Position numbers and translations under genes: made by a program
The notes under the pieces: generated by a model
What the model was told of the DNA's origin: nothing
The model's input: the letters and a program-made list of their open reading frames with translations, nothing else
Database searches by the model: none
Source of the DNA: Deltaproteobacteria bacterium
Lineage (GTDB): Bacteria > Myxococcota_A > UBA9160 > UBA6930
Assembly (NCBI GenBank): GCA_029261775.1
Contig: JAJDAR010000329.1
Coordinates: 1-39,472, forward strand
Reading direction: 5' to 3'
DNA length: 39,472 nt
Shown here: positions 31,384-39,472 of the stretch, one piece after another
How positions within the stretch are numbered: the stretch's first letter is position 1
Layout: each line of letters starts with the position of its first letter

Positions 31384-34300
31384 ATGGCCGAAGCCCAACC
31401 GCCCCCCGGTTACCACGGTCGCGAGAGCGCGACCCTGAAGTTCGCGAAGTTGATCGTCAGGCGCCGCGCGATCGTCGCGGCCCTGCTGATCCTCTCCACC
31501 AGCTTCTTCGCCTACCCGATCTTCAACACGGTGATGACCGGGTTCGGGGTTCCGCTCGGTGGCCCGACGGTGCGGATCGACACCAACGCCCGCGACCAAT
31601 GGCCCGACCATCCCTTCATCCACGCCCAGGACAAGTTCTCGTCCAAGTTCGGGTCGGCCACGGCCGTGGCGATCGGCGTGGTGGTGAAGGAAGGAACGAT
31701 CTTCACCCCGGAGATCCTCCAGAAGATCGACCGCATCACCAAGAGCGTCGACGGGATCGAGGCCAGCGACCTGCTGCCGGCGTACGACAGCCAGACGGAC
31801 GCCCGCGACGAACTCCGGGAGGAGTGGGAAGACGAGATGGACGAGGCGGGGGAGGAGGTCTCCGCCTTCCAGATGATCCGTCGCCTCGACCGGATCTTCC
31901 CGCCCTACCCGGTGAACCACGACCAGGTTCGGTCGGTGACCCACCGCTCGACCCGGGTCTTCGAGATCCAGCCGGATGGCGCCATCGAGAACCGCCTGCT
32001 GATCCAGAAGGTTCCCGAGACCCAGGAAGAGGCCGACGCGATCCGCGAGCTGGTCCGGCAGAACCCGCCGGTCATCTTCGGGCGCTTCGTCTCCTACGAC
32101 GAGAAGGCCGCGCTGATCACCGCCAACTTCGTGACCGACCGGCTGTCGGGTTCCGACGTGTACAAGGCCGTCTTCGAGCACGTCAAGAAGATCAAGGCCG
32201 CCGAGGACGACGAGAACGTCACGGTCTACGTGTCCGGCGTGCCGATCCTGGTGGGCTGGATTCTCGAGCACGCCTTCCAGATCCTGCTCTACGTCATCCT
32301 GACCATCGCGGTCATCTTCCTGCTGCTGTGGGCCTACTTCCGCAGATGGCACGGCGTCGTCATCCCCTTCATCGCGGCGATCGCGACCGTGATCTGGGGC
32401 CTCGGCTACACCGGCTGGCGGGGCATCACCTTCGACCCATTGATCCTCGTGATTCCCATGATCATCACGGCGCGGGCCGTCTCGCACACCGTCCAGATGG
32501 CGGAGCGGTTCTTCGAGGACTACGAGATCATGCTGCCGCGCTACGGCGACCCCGACGTCGCCAAGCGCGAGGTCGCGACGATCGCCATGGGCGAGCTGAT
32601 CGTGCCGGGCACTCTCGGCATCGTCACGGACGTCGCGGGCCTGCTCGCGATCATGGTCACCACGATCCCGCAGATGCGCGACCTCGGCGAGTTCGGCGCC
32701 TTCTGGGTGCTCTCCATCATCGTCACGGTCGAGATCCTGCACCCGATCCTGATCTGCTACCTGCCGGCGCCGAAGGAGCACGAGCACTTCCTTCCAGAGT
32801 TCATGATCCGCTTCACGCGCGGGGTCGGAAACGTCACCACCCACCCGAGGTGGAAGTACGTCATCGCGGGAACGACCGTGTTCCTGTTCATCAGCTCGAC
32901 CTGGGTCACGCTCTTCTACTCGAAGATCGGCGAGGCGAGCCCTGGAACACCGCTGCTATGGCCAGATCACGAGTGGAACCTGGCGACAGCCGTGATCGCC
33001 GACAAGTTCGGCGGCGTGGACAGCTTCGTCGTCTTCACGGACGGCGACAAGGAGAACGCGAGCGGGGACGCCGAGCCCATCCGCCGGATGGAGGAACTCG
33101 AGCGTTGGATGGAATCCAACACCGATCTCGGCGCCACGGTCTCGGTCGTGCCCTTCCTGAAGGCGTACTGGGGCCAGAACCACTACGGCGACCCCAAGTG
33201 GTCCTACATCCCAGCGGATTCCGGGGGGGTGCGGGCGGCCCTCTTCCAGCTGCGGCAGAACGGCGCACCGGGCTTCCTGCGGCCCTTCATGACCGACGAC
33301 AGCCGCTACGCGAACGTGTCGCTGATCTACCGGGATCACAAGGGCGACACGCTGATCAACGTCAGTCGTGCGGCGGACGCCTACATCAAGCAGAACCCGA
33401 TCGGTCAGGTGATCGTGCGCCTGGACAAGAACCACGCCGAGCGGGAAGCGAGCTTCTTCTCGAAGCAGAAGATCCTCGACAACCTCTACTACATGCTGGG
33501 ACCGCTGCTCCCCGAGCGCGCACACACCCTCACCGTCAAGGTGAGGAAGGAGGGCGGCAGCTACGAAGAGCTCCCGGTCACGCGCAAGAACGGCGAGGGC
33601 GAGCTGCCCGAGTGGTTCGAGGACTTCAACGAGCAGGCGTTGACCGACTACGAGGACGCCGTCGACGAGCTCGAGGAAGGCGACGTCTTCACCTGGCCCG
33701 AGACCCTGGCCGAGTGGGACGCAGACGACGTCCAGTGGTGGTGGGAGAGCGAGGAGTACGGCATCCGGGCGGTCGGGGTGAACACCCGCGACCTGATCGT
33801 CCACGACGTCAAGGCCGTCGAGGGATTGCCACGCTACCAGCCGACCAACTCCTGGACCCGGGGCATGCAGTTCGTGCTTGCGGGTGGGATCATGGGCATC
33901 CTGGCCGCCACCAACGACGAGGTGGAGCGCAGTCACGTCGCGAACATCGCGCTGATCTTCTTGATCATCTTCGTGCTGCACTCGGTCACGTACCAGTCGG
34001 TGCCGAGCGGGTTCATCATCCTGCTGCAGATCGCGACGGCCACCATGCTCTCGCTCGCCTACATGGCGATCAAGGGCGTAGGCCTCAACATCAACACCCT
34101 GCCGGTGCAGTCCGTCGGGGTGGGAATCGGTGTCGACTACGCGATCTACATCGTCGACCGGATCCGCCAGGAGGTGGCCGACACGGCCGACATCGACGAG
34201 GCGGTGCGTCGCGCCGTCCGCACCACCGGCATGGCCGTGACCTTCACGGCCACGACCATCGTCGGGGGCATCGCGATGTGGGCCCTGCCCCGACCGCTCG

Positions 34301-34503
34301 GGCCGGATCTGCGCTTCCAGGGCGAGATGGCCCAGCTGCTGACCATCCTGATGGTGATCAACATGATCGGCGCCATCACGGTGGTCCCGGCCTTCTACTC
34401 GATCTTCCGGCCCAAGGTCGCCACGGCGCTCCTGAACGACGAGCAGCGCGAGGCGATCCGGATCCAAAAGGAAGCCGAGCGCCGCAAGGGACTGGCCGAC
34501 TAG
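31384..34503 (+). CDS. RND/MMPL-superfamily exporter, copy 1
   Basis: The 1039-residue inner-membrane protein has the two-repeat RND layout. It comprises one helix (AIVAALLILSTSFFAYPIF), a large periplasmic loop, five or six helices to about residue 480, a second helix and loop, and a final helix group. The second repeat carries GVGIGVDYAIYIVDRIRQE, the RND proton-relay-type motif with a buried Asp. The first repeat has ITARAVSHTVQMAERFFED in the equivalent place without that Asp. It resembles the hydrophobe/MMPL exporters of environmental proteobacteria, which move lipids or other hydrophobic compounds. AGGAAGAGGAA precedes the ATG. The next gene is a paralogue. No membrane-fusion or outer-membrane channel gene is nearby. 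Confidence 0.9.
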   Translation: MAEAQPPPGYHGRESATLKFAKLIVRRRAIVAALLILSTSFFAYPIFNTVMTGFGVPLGGPTVRIDTNARDQWPDHPFIHAQDKFSSKFGSATAVAIGVVVKEGTIFTPEILQKIDRITKSVDGIEASDLLPAYDSQTDARDELREEWEDEMDEAGEEVSAFQMIRRLDRIFPPYPVNHDQVRSVTHRSTRVFEIQPDGAIENRLLIQKVPETQEEADAIRELVRQNPPVIFGRFVSYDEKAALITANFVTDRLSGSDVYKAVFEHVKKIKAAEDDENVTVYVSGVPILVGWILEHAFQILLYVILTIAVIFLLLWAYFRRWHGVVIPFIAAIATVIWGLGYTGWRGITFDPLILVIPMIITARAVSHTVQMAERFFEDYEIMLPRYGDPDVAKREVATIAMGELIVPGTLGIVTDVAGLLAIMVTTIPQMRDLGEFGAFWVLSIIVTVEILHPILICYLPAPKEHEHFLPEFMIRFTRGVGNVTTHPRWKYVIAGTTVFLFISSTWVTLFYSKIGEASPGTPLLWPDHEWNLATAVIADKFGGVDSFVVFTDGDKENASGDAEPIRRMEELERWMESNTDLGATVSVVPFLKAYWGQNHYGDPKWSYIPADSGGVRAALFQLRQNGAPGFLRPFMTDDSRYANVSLIYRDHKGDTLINVSRAADAYIKQNPIGQVIVRLDKNHAEREASFFSKQKILDNLYYMLGPLLPERAHTLTVKVRKEGGSYEELPVTRKNGEGELPEWFEDFNEQALTDYEDAVDELEEGDVFTWPETLAEWDADDVQWWWESEEYGIRAVGVNTRDLIVHDVKAVEGLPRYQPTNSWTRGMQFVLAGGIMGILAATNDEVERSHVANIALIFLIIFVLHSVTYQSVPSGFIILLQIATATMLSLAYMAIKGVGLNINTLPVQSVGVGIGVDYAIYIVDRIRQEVADTADIDEAVRRAVRTTGMAVTFTATTIVGGIAMWALPRPLGPDLRFQGEMAQLLTILMVINMIGAITVVPAFYSIFRPKVATALLNDEQREAIRIQKEAERRKGLAD

Positions 34504-34530
34504 GCCGCCGGAGCCGCTAGACCCGCTCCC

Positions 34531-34570
34531 GCCGGCCGGGTGCCCTCTCCAGGGAAGGCACCCGGTCGGC
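34531..34570. terminator. Strong 14-bp hairpin between the two RND genes
   Basis: The arms GCCGGCCGGGTGCC and GGCACCCGGTCGGC pair with one G-U and flank a 12-nt loop that itself has CCCT/AGGG potential. It begins 28 bp after the copy 1 stop. There is no T tract, so it may be a Rho-type or RNA-stability element rather than a classical terminator. The rest of the 335-bp intergenic region (34504-34838) holds a candidate promoter and no convincing ORF. Confidence 0.5.
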
Positions 34571-34663
34571 CCGCTCCCCTTCCTGACCGCCGCCCGGCAC
34601 CCTCCCGGCCCGGGGTGGCTGCGCCCCTGCGGGAGCCTCGGCCCTCCGGGGGGACCTCCCCGC

Positions 34664-34693
34664 TTGACGGCGCGGTCGCAGGCGAAATATCGT
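34664..34693 (+). promoter_or_regulatory. Candidate sigma70-type promoter for the second RND gene
   Basis: TTGACG (five of six) and TATCGT (four of six) are spaced by 18 bp, downstream of the strong hairpin and within a locally AT-richer patch. The predicted leader is about 140 nt. The hairpin plus promoter suggests that the two paralogues can be expressed separately. Confidence 0.38.
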
Positions 34694-34838
34694 GCCCCCG
34701 GGTGCTGGTGGTGCCGCCGTGGGAGGATCCACGGGGCGCCCGGGATCGTGCCGTGGCGTGCGGGACGTGCACCCGGCAAAGGGAACGCAGACGTCGTCCC
34801 GGCTCGCGCCGCGGACGCCGAGGGGTGGCACGACGGTT

Positions 34839-37800
34839 ATGGCGGAAGGCACCGGGCACGTGGTTCGCGAGACGGCGACGCTTCGCTTCGCACGCTGGGT
34901 GGTGCGAAACCGCTTCGGTGTCGCGATGGCGTTGGTCATCGTGAGCCTCTTCTTCCTCTACCCGACGGTGAACGCCGTGTCGTCGGCCTACGGCTACCCG
35001 TTGCCCGGGCCCGAGGTCCGCGTCGACGCCAGCGCGCGGGCCCAGTGGCCCGACCATCCCTTCATCCACGCCCAGGACAAGTTCTCGAAGGCCTTCGGCT
35101 CCTCCTCGCTGGTCGCGATCGCGGTCGTCGTCAAGGAGGGCACGATCTTCACGCCGGAGACCCTGCAGAAGCTGCAGCGGATCACCCATCGCCTGGACGG
35201 CGAGGGTTACAACAGCCAGACCGACAAGCGCGAGGAGGAGCGCGACCGCATCGAGAGCCGGCTCGGAGAGGACGAGGAGATCGACACCTTCGATCTCATC
35301 AAGCAGCTCGACCGGAAGTTCCCGCCCTATCCGGTGAACCACGATCGGGTGCAGGCGCTGACCCACGGCTCGACCCGCGTCGTCACCATCGAGCCCGATG
35401 GAGCGATCACCTCCGAGGTGCTGATCGACAAGCCCCCTGAGACCCAGGCGGATGCCGACGAGATCCGCGAGAAGGTCCGCCAGAACCCGCCCTTCATCTT
35501 CGGCCGCCTCGTCTCGCGCGACGAGAAGGGTGCATTCCTCGCCGCCAACTTCATCACCGACCGGCTCTCGGGCCGCGAGGTGTACATGGCCGTGTTCAAC
35601 CACGTCCGGAAGATCAAGGACGGCTGGAAGTGCGGAGAGCAGGAGCTCGCCGAAGGGATGGACTGCACCGAGGGCGAGTGGATCTGGGAGCCCGAGGAGG
35701 ACGAGAACCACTCGATCTACATCTCGGGCGATCCGGTGGGCACGGGTTGGATCATCACCCACGCCTTCGAGATCGGATTCTTCGTCATCGCCACCATCGC
35801 GCTGACCTTCCTGCTGCTCCTGATCTACTTCCGCCGGCTCCACGGTGTGCTGATCCCCTTCATCGCGGCGATGGCGACGGCCGTCTGGGGGCTCGGCTTC
35901 ACCGGCTGGATGCAGATCACCTTCGATCCGCTCGTCCTCGTGATCCCCATGATCATCACGGCCCGGGCCGTGTCGCACACGGTGCAGATGGCGGAGCGCT
36001 TCTTCGAAGACTTCGAGATGATGATGGAACGCTTCGATCAGGATGCCGAGAAGGCCAAGATCGAGGCTGCCACCGTCGCCATGGCCGAGCTGATCGTGCC
36101 CGGCACCCTCGGAATCGTGACCGACTTCCTGGGACTGCTCGTCATCCTGATCACCTCGATCCCGCAGATGCGCGATCTGGCCTTCTTCGGCGCCTTCTGG
36201 GTCTTCACCATCCTCTTCACGGTGGAAATCCTCCATCCGGTGATGATCTGCTACCTCGCGCCGCCTCACGATTCGGAGCACTACCTGCCGAGCTTCATGA
36301 TCCGGCTGATGCGCTGGATCGGGAACTTCGTGACCGGACCGGTCACGAAGTACGCGGTCGCCGGCGTGGCCGTCGGACTGCTGGTGGGCTCGTCCTACAT
36401 CGCCTTCACAGGCAGCAAGATCGGCGAGGCGAGCCCCGGCACACCCTTGCTCTGGCCAGACCACGAGTTCAACCAGGCCACCGCAGCCATCGCCGACAAG
36501 TTCGGCGGCGTCGACTCGTTCGTGGTCTATGCCGACGGCGACCGGGACAAGGCGACCGCCGATCCGGAGCCCATCCAGAAGATCGAGAACTTCGAGCGCT
36601 GGATGGGGGCGAACACCAACCTCGGCGTGCCGGTCTCCATCGTCCCGATCATCCGGGCCTATTGGCAGCAGAACCACTACGGCGACCCGAAGTGGTACTT
36701 CATCCCGAACCACCCGGGCACGGTCCGGAACGTCATCTTCCAGCTGCGCCAGAACGGCTCGCCGGGGTTCCTGCGCCCCTACGCGACCGACGACGACCGG
36801 AAGGCGACGATCTCGTTCTTCTACCCCGATCACAAGGGCGACACGATCACGCGGGCCGTGATCGCCGCCTCGGAGTTCATCAAGCTCAACCCGATCGGCG
36901 AGGTCAACATCCGGCTGGAGAAGGACAAGGCCAAGCGGGAGGCGAGCTTCTTCAACTACGACAAGCTGGCCGACAACACCTACTACATGCTCGGGCCCAT
37001 GCTGCCGCCGCGCAATCACACGCTGCGGGTGTCGATCCGCCACGCGGACGGCAACTACGAGTACATCGACGTCCCGAAGGTCGATTCCTCCGAGGGGCTC
37101 CCGGACTGGCTGGAAGAGTTCAGCGAAGACGCGATGACCGACTTCGAGGACGCCCGGGACGACGTCGAGGAGGGCGAGTACTTCGCCTGGCCGGACGAAC
37201 TCGAGAGCTGGGACGCCAGCGACGTCGACGCGATCTACGAAAACGAGGATCTCGGCATCCGCGTGGTGTCGATGAAGACCAAGAACCTGATCGTCCACGA
37301 CCTCAAGGCCGTGGACGGCGTGCCCAAGTACCAGCCCACGAACTCGTGGACGCGCGGCGTGCAGTTCGTGATGGCGGGCGGCGTGATGGGCGTACTGGCG
37401 GCGGTCAACGACGAGGTCGAGCGCGGCCACGTCGCGAACATCTCGCTGATCCTGCTGGTCATCTACATCCTGCAGACCCTGACCTACCGCTCGCTCTGGA
37501 GCGGCACGATCATCGTGATCCAGCTGGCGACGGCCACGATGATCTCGCTCGCCTACATGGCCGTGAACAACGTGGGCCTCAACATCAACACCCTGCCGGT
37601 GCAGTCCGTCGGAGTGGGGATCGGGGTCGACTACGCCATCTACATCGTGGACCGGATACGCCAGGAGGTCGTGGAGACCAGAGGGGACATCGACGAGGCG
37701 GTTCGCCGGACCATCAGCACCACGGGCATGGCGGTCAGCTTCACGGCGACCACGATCGTCGGCGGCATCGCGACCTGGATGGCCTCGAACCTGCGCTTCC

Positions 37801-37970
37801 AGGCCGAGATGGCACAGCTCCTGGTGATCCTGATGGTCATCAACATGCTCGGCGCGATCACGGTGGTGCCGGCCTTCTACTCGATCATCAAGCCCAAGTT
37901 CGCGCGCGGGCTGCTCGAGGAGCAGCAGCGGGCCGAGGCCGCCGCAGCCGCCGCCGCCCGGACCTCATGA
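34839..37970 (+). CDS. RND/MMPL-superfamily exporter, copy 2 (paralogue of copy 1)
   Basis: The protein has 1043 residues from the ATG at 34839. The track opens at GTG 34692, but that would put the start inside the candidate -10, and the copy 1 N-terminus (MAE... TLKFAKLIVR) aligns with MAE... TLRFARWVVR. It shares the whole RND layout with copy 1: WPDHPFIHAQDKFS, PPYPVNHD, ITARAVSHTVQMAERFFED, IGEASPGTPLLWPDHE, HYGDPKW, INTLPVQSVGVGIGVDYAIY and AITVVPAFYSI are identical or nearly so. Differences cluster in the periplasmic loops; for example a CGEQELAEGMDC insertion with two Cys occurs only here. This pattern suggests duplication with divergence of substrate-facing loops, or two subunits of a heteromeric pump. 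Confidence 0.9.
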   Translation: MAEGTGHVVRETATLRFARWVVRNRFGVAMALVIVSLFFLYPTVNAVSSAYGYPLPGPEVRVDASARAQWPDHPFIHAQDKFSKAFGSSSLVAIAVVVKEGTIFTPETLQKLQRITHRLDGEGYNSQTDKREEERDRIESRLGEDEEIDTFDLIKQLDRKFPPYPVNHDRVQALTHGSTRVVTIEPDGAITSEVLIDKPPETQADADEIREKVRQNPPFIFGRLVSRDEKGAFLAANFITDRLSGREVYMAVFNHVRKIKDGWKCGEQELAEGMDCTEGEWIWEPEEDENHSIYISGDPVGTGWIITHAFEIGFFVIATIALTFLLLLIYFRRLHGVLIPFIAAMATAVWGLGFTGWMQITFDPLVLVIPMIITARAVSHTVQMAERFFEDFEMMMERFDQDAEKAKIEAATVAMAELIVPGTLGIVTDFLGLLVILITSIPQMRDLAFFGAFWVFTILFTVEILHPVMICYLAPPHDSEHYLPSFMIRLMRWIGNFVTGPVTKYAVAGVAVGLLVGSSYIAFTGSKIGEASPGTPLLWPDHEFNQATAAIADKFGGVDSFVVYADGDRDKATADPEPIQKIENFERWMGANTNLGVPVSIVPIIRAYWQQNHYGDPKWYFIPNHPGTVRNVIFQLRQNGSPGFLRPYATDDDRKATISFFYPDHKGDTITRAVIAASEFIKLNPIGEVNIRLEKDKAKREASFFNYDKLADNTYYMLGPMLPPRNHTLRVSIRHADGNYEYIDVPKVDSSEGLPDWLEEFSEDAMTDFEDARDDVEEGEYFAWPDELESWDASDVDAIYENEDLGIRVVSMKTKNLIVHDLKAVDGVPKYQPTNSWTRGVQFVMAGGVMGVLAAVNDEVERGHVANISLILLVIYILQTLTYRSLWSGTIIVIQLATATMISLAYMAVNNVGLNINTLPVQSVGVGIGVDYAIYIVDRIRQEVVETRGDIDEAVRRTISTTGMAVSFTATTIVGGIATWMASNLRFQAEMAQLLVILMVINMLGAITVVPAFYSIIKPKFARGLLEEQQRAEAAAAAAARTS

Positions 37971-37979
37971 GCCGTCGCC

Positions 37980-38008
37980 GGGGCGGGAGGGGTCGGCCCT
38001 CCCGCCTC
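37980..38008. terminator. Convergent hairpin between RND copy 2 and ppsR
   Basis: GGCGGGAGGG and CCCTCCCGCC form a perfect 10-bp stem with a 5-nt loop (GTCGG), extendable by a G-U and a G-C pair. It starts 10 bp after the RND stop and abuts the ppsR stop, so it can serve both strands. T tracts are absent, as expected in this GC range. Confidence 0.55.
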
Positions 38009-38861
38009 AGGCCCCGGCTCGATCCTGGTAGAGCTCGAGGATGCGCGAGGCGTTCTCCTCGACCGCCTTGCCGGTGATGTCGACCGTCTTCCAGCCGCTC
38101 TGACGAAACAGACGGCGTGCCTGGCGAAGCTCCTGGCTGACCTGGTCCGCATCGGCGTAGGTTCGGTAGGGAGGCGCGCCGAGCTGCCGCAGCCTCGCCC
38201 TGCGGATTCCGAGCAACGTGGCGGCATCGACGACGAGCCCGAACACCTTCTGGGGTGCGACCTCGCGCAGCTCCCGGGGCGGGTCCATCCCGGGCACCAG
38301 GGGCACGTTGCCGGTCTTGAAGCCGCGCTGGGCCAGATACATGGAGAGCGGGGTCTTCGACGTGCGGGAGACCCCCGTGAGCACGAGATCGGCCTCGAAG
38401 AGCGTGTGCAGGTTGGCTCCGTCGTCGTGCCGGACCGCGAACTCCACGGCCTCGATCCGCTGGAAGTAGTCGTCGCCGAAGGCGTGGAGGACGCCGGGCC
38501 GGTGCTGCGGCGTCATGTGGAAGGTCGTCGCCATCACGCGGATCAGGGGGCCGAGCAGGTCCACCGTCGCGACTCCGAGGCTCTTGGCCAGATCCTGGAG
38601 CACCCTGGCCAGGGGCTCGTGGACGAGGGTGAAGACGACCAGCGCACCGGTCTCCCGCGCCCGCTCCAGGATGCGTCGCACCTGGGATTCGTGGCGGATG
38701 TCCCCGAAGGTCCGGATGCGGAAGTCGTCCTGGAACTGGGTGGCCGCAGCCTGCACCGCCGCCAGGGCGGTCTCGCCGGTGCCGTCCGAGATCAGGAAGA
38801 CCTCGCGGCGCGGGCCGCTCCCGCTCTCCCCGGCTCCGGACTCCGCGCGATCGGTCGCCAC
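38007..38861 (-). CDS. ppsR: Phosphoenolpyruvate synthase regulatory protein (PpsR/DUF299)
   Basis: The 284-residue protein starts at GTG 38861 with no clear ribosome site. It matches the bifunctional kinase/pyrophosphorylase family: [15 protein letters not shown] near the N-terminus, [36 protein letters not shown] in the middle, and the P-loop-like [23 protein letters not shown]. Established knowledge: these enzymes phosphorylate PEP synthase or pyruvate phosphate dikinase using ADP and reactivate it with inorganic phosphate. The target gene (ppsA or ppdK) is not in the window. It is divergent from leuS, with 114 bp between starts. Confidence 0.93.
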   Translation of the reverse strand: MATDRAESGAGESGSGPRREVFLISDGTGETALAAVQAAATQFQDDFRIRTFGDIRHESQVRRILERARETGALVVFTLVHEPLARVLQDLAKSLGVATVDLLGPLIRVMATTFHMTPQHRPGVLHAFGDDYFQRIEAVEFAVRHDDGANLHTLFEADLVLTGVSRTSKTPLSMYLAQRGFKTGNVPLVPGMDPPRELREVAPQKVFGLVVDAATLLGIRRARLRQLGAPPYRTYADADQVSQELRQARRLFRQSGWKTVDITGKAVEENASRILELYQDRAGA

Positions 38862-38975
38862 CTCGGGAGGGTAGCGTCACCGGGGCCCCGGCGAGGTGGT
38901 TCCGCTGCGGGATCGGGCATTTGCGCCGGGTCCGGCGTTGACGCGTGGAGGAGGGCCGGGCACTTTCCAGCCCCC

Positions 38976-39472
38976 ATGGCCTACGACCCGAAGGCGATCG
39001 AAGCGCGTTGGCAGCGGCATTGGCTCGAGAACGAGACCTTCCGCAGCGAGATCGACCCCGCGAAGCCCAAGTACTACGTGCTCGACATGTTCCCCTACCC
39101 GAGCGGCGAGGGGCTGCACGTCGGTCATCCCAAGGGCTACATCAGCACCGACACCATCGCCCGGTACAAGCGCATGCGCGGCTTCAACGTTCTGCACCCC
39201 ATGGGGTGGGACGCCTTCGGGCTTCCGGCCGAGCAGCACGCGGTCGAGACGGGCACCCATCCGCGCATCACCACCCGCCGGAACATCGACACCTATCGCC
39301 GCCAGCTGCGCAGCCTGGGGCTCTCCTACGACTGGTCGCGCGAGATCGAGACCATCGACCCCAAGTACGTGCGCTGGACCCAGTGGATCTTCGAGAAGCT
39401 CTACGAGCGCGGGCTGGCCTACGAGGCCGAGGTCGCCGTGAACTGGTGTCCGGCGCTCGGGACGGTGCTCGC
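38976..39472 (+). CDS. leuS: Leucine-tRNA ligase, N-terminal fragment
   Basis: The ATG at 38976 opens a frame that runs off the window edge after about 165 codons, so it is missing from the ORF track. The sequence is unmistakable Leu[41 protein letters not shown] with the HIGH-type HVGH motif, [20 protein letters not shown] and [21 protein letters not shown]. It charges tRNA-Leu. The KMSKS and editing domains lie outside. A Shine-Dalgarno is not obvious: GGAGGAGG is about 22 nt upstream, too far. TTGACG at 38938 could be a -35 for a very short leader, with a poor -10. Confidence 0.97.
   Translation, partial: MAYDPKAIEARWQRHWLENETFRSEIDPAKPKYYVLDMFPYPSGEGLHVGHPKGYISTDTIARYKRMRGFNVLHPMGWDAFGLPAEQHAVETGTHPRITTRRNIDTYRRQLRSLGLSYDWSREIETIDPKYVRWTQWIFEKLYERGLAYEAEVAVNWCPALGTVL

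Noticed and set aside
34500-37430. 976-residue minus-strand ORF
   Set aside because: It is the antisense shadow of RND copy 2; a similar His/Asp/Val-rich shadow occurs opposite copy 1.
1-39472. tRNA, rRNA, CRISPR or mobile elements
   Set aside because: Intergenic gaps are mostly under 200 bp, and I saw no cloverleaf, regularly spaced repeats, transposase or integrase motifs.

Overview
The window is very GC-rich, densely coded DNA from a Gram-negative bacterium. Third codon positions are almost all G or C, GTG and TTG starts are common, and 4-bp stop/start overlaps (ATGA, GTGA) occur at many junctions. Signal peptides, a lipobox protein, a PEP-CTERM-type segment, two very large RND-superfamily exporters and a four-subunit FrdABCD-type complex point to a deltaproteobacterial-grade lineage such as Myxococcota or a relative. 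That placement is an inference from gene content. I see no rRNA, tRNA, CRISPR array, transposase, integrase or phage gene, so this looks like ordinary chromosome.

Layout: (1) 1-258, the 3' end of a NUDIX hydrolase gene. (2) 272-5200, minus strand, a tightly overlapping four-gene operon. It encodes a secreted M14-type deacylase/peptidase, an inactive-transglutaminase/7TM membrane protein, a RimK-like ATP-grasp ligase and a secreted M61-like gluzincin. It looks like a ligase system with a dedicated membrane module and peptidases, and its product is unknown. (3) 5367-8134, plus strand: an Rsm22-like methyltransferase, a family 2 glycosyltransferase with an extra C-terminal Rossmann-like domain, and an Fpg/Nei glycosylase. 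(4) 8142-12543, minus strand: pabB and a HAD phosphatase, then a methanethiol-oxidase/SBP56 protein with its SCO copper chaperone. (5) 12646-14512, plus strand: an epoxide-hydrolase-like protein and a DHH phosphoesterase. (6) 14530-16579, minus strand: an amidohydrolase, a tail-anchored hypothetical protein and a BolA protein.

(7) 16759-17136 encodes a small secreted His-rich protein carrying a textbook C2H2 zinc-finger pattern. (8) 17167-19011 encodes a 614-residue protein in which a PEP-CTERM-like anchor lies in the middle and an alpha/beta hydrolase follows. (9) 19146-21142: a secreted zincin and a DUF924 protein. (10) 21196-24885, minus strand: a small membrane protein and frdABCD. Two short tandem duplications copy the 3' ends of frdB and frdD. 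(11) 25013-29430, minus strand: a large lipoprotein with a lipase-like nucleophile motif, and aguA/aguB, which convert agmatine to putrescine. (12) 29695-31165: a YacP-like NYN protein and a D-2-hydroxyacid dehydrogenase. (13) 31384-37970: two tandem paralogous RND exporters separated by 335 bp that hold a strong hairpin and a candidate promoter. (14) 38007-39472: ppsR and the 5' end of leuS, divergently arranged.

The observations most worth following are the ATP-grasp/7TM/peptidase operon, the secreted C2H2 protein, the internal PEP-CTERM fusion and the paired 3'-end duplications in frd. All functional calls come from reading motifs by eye; no database search was run.
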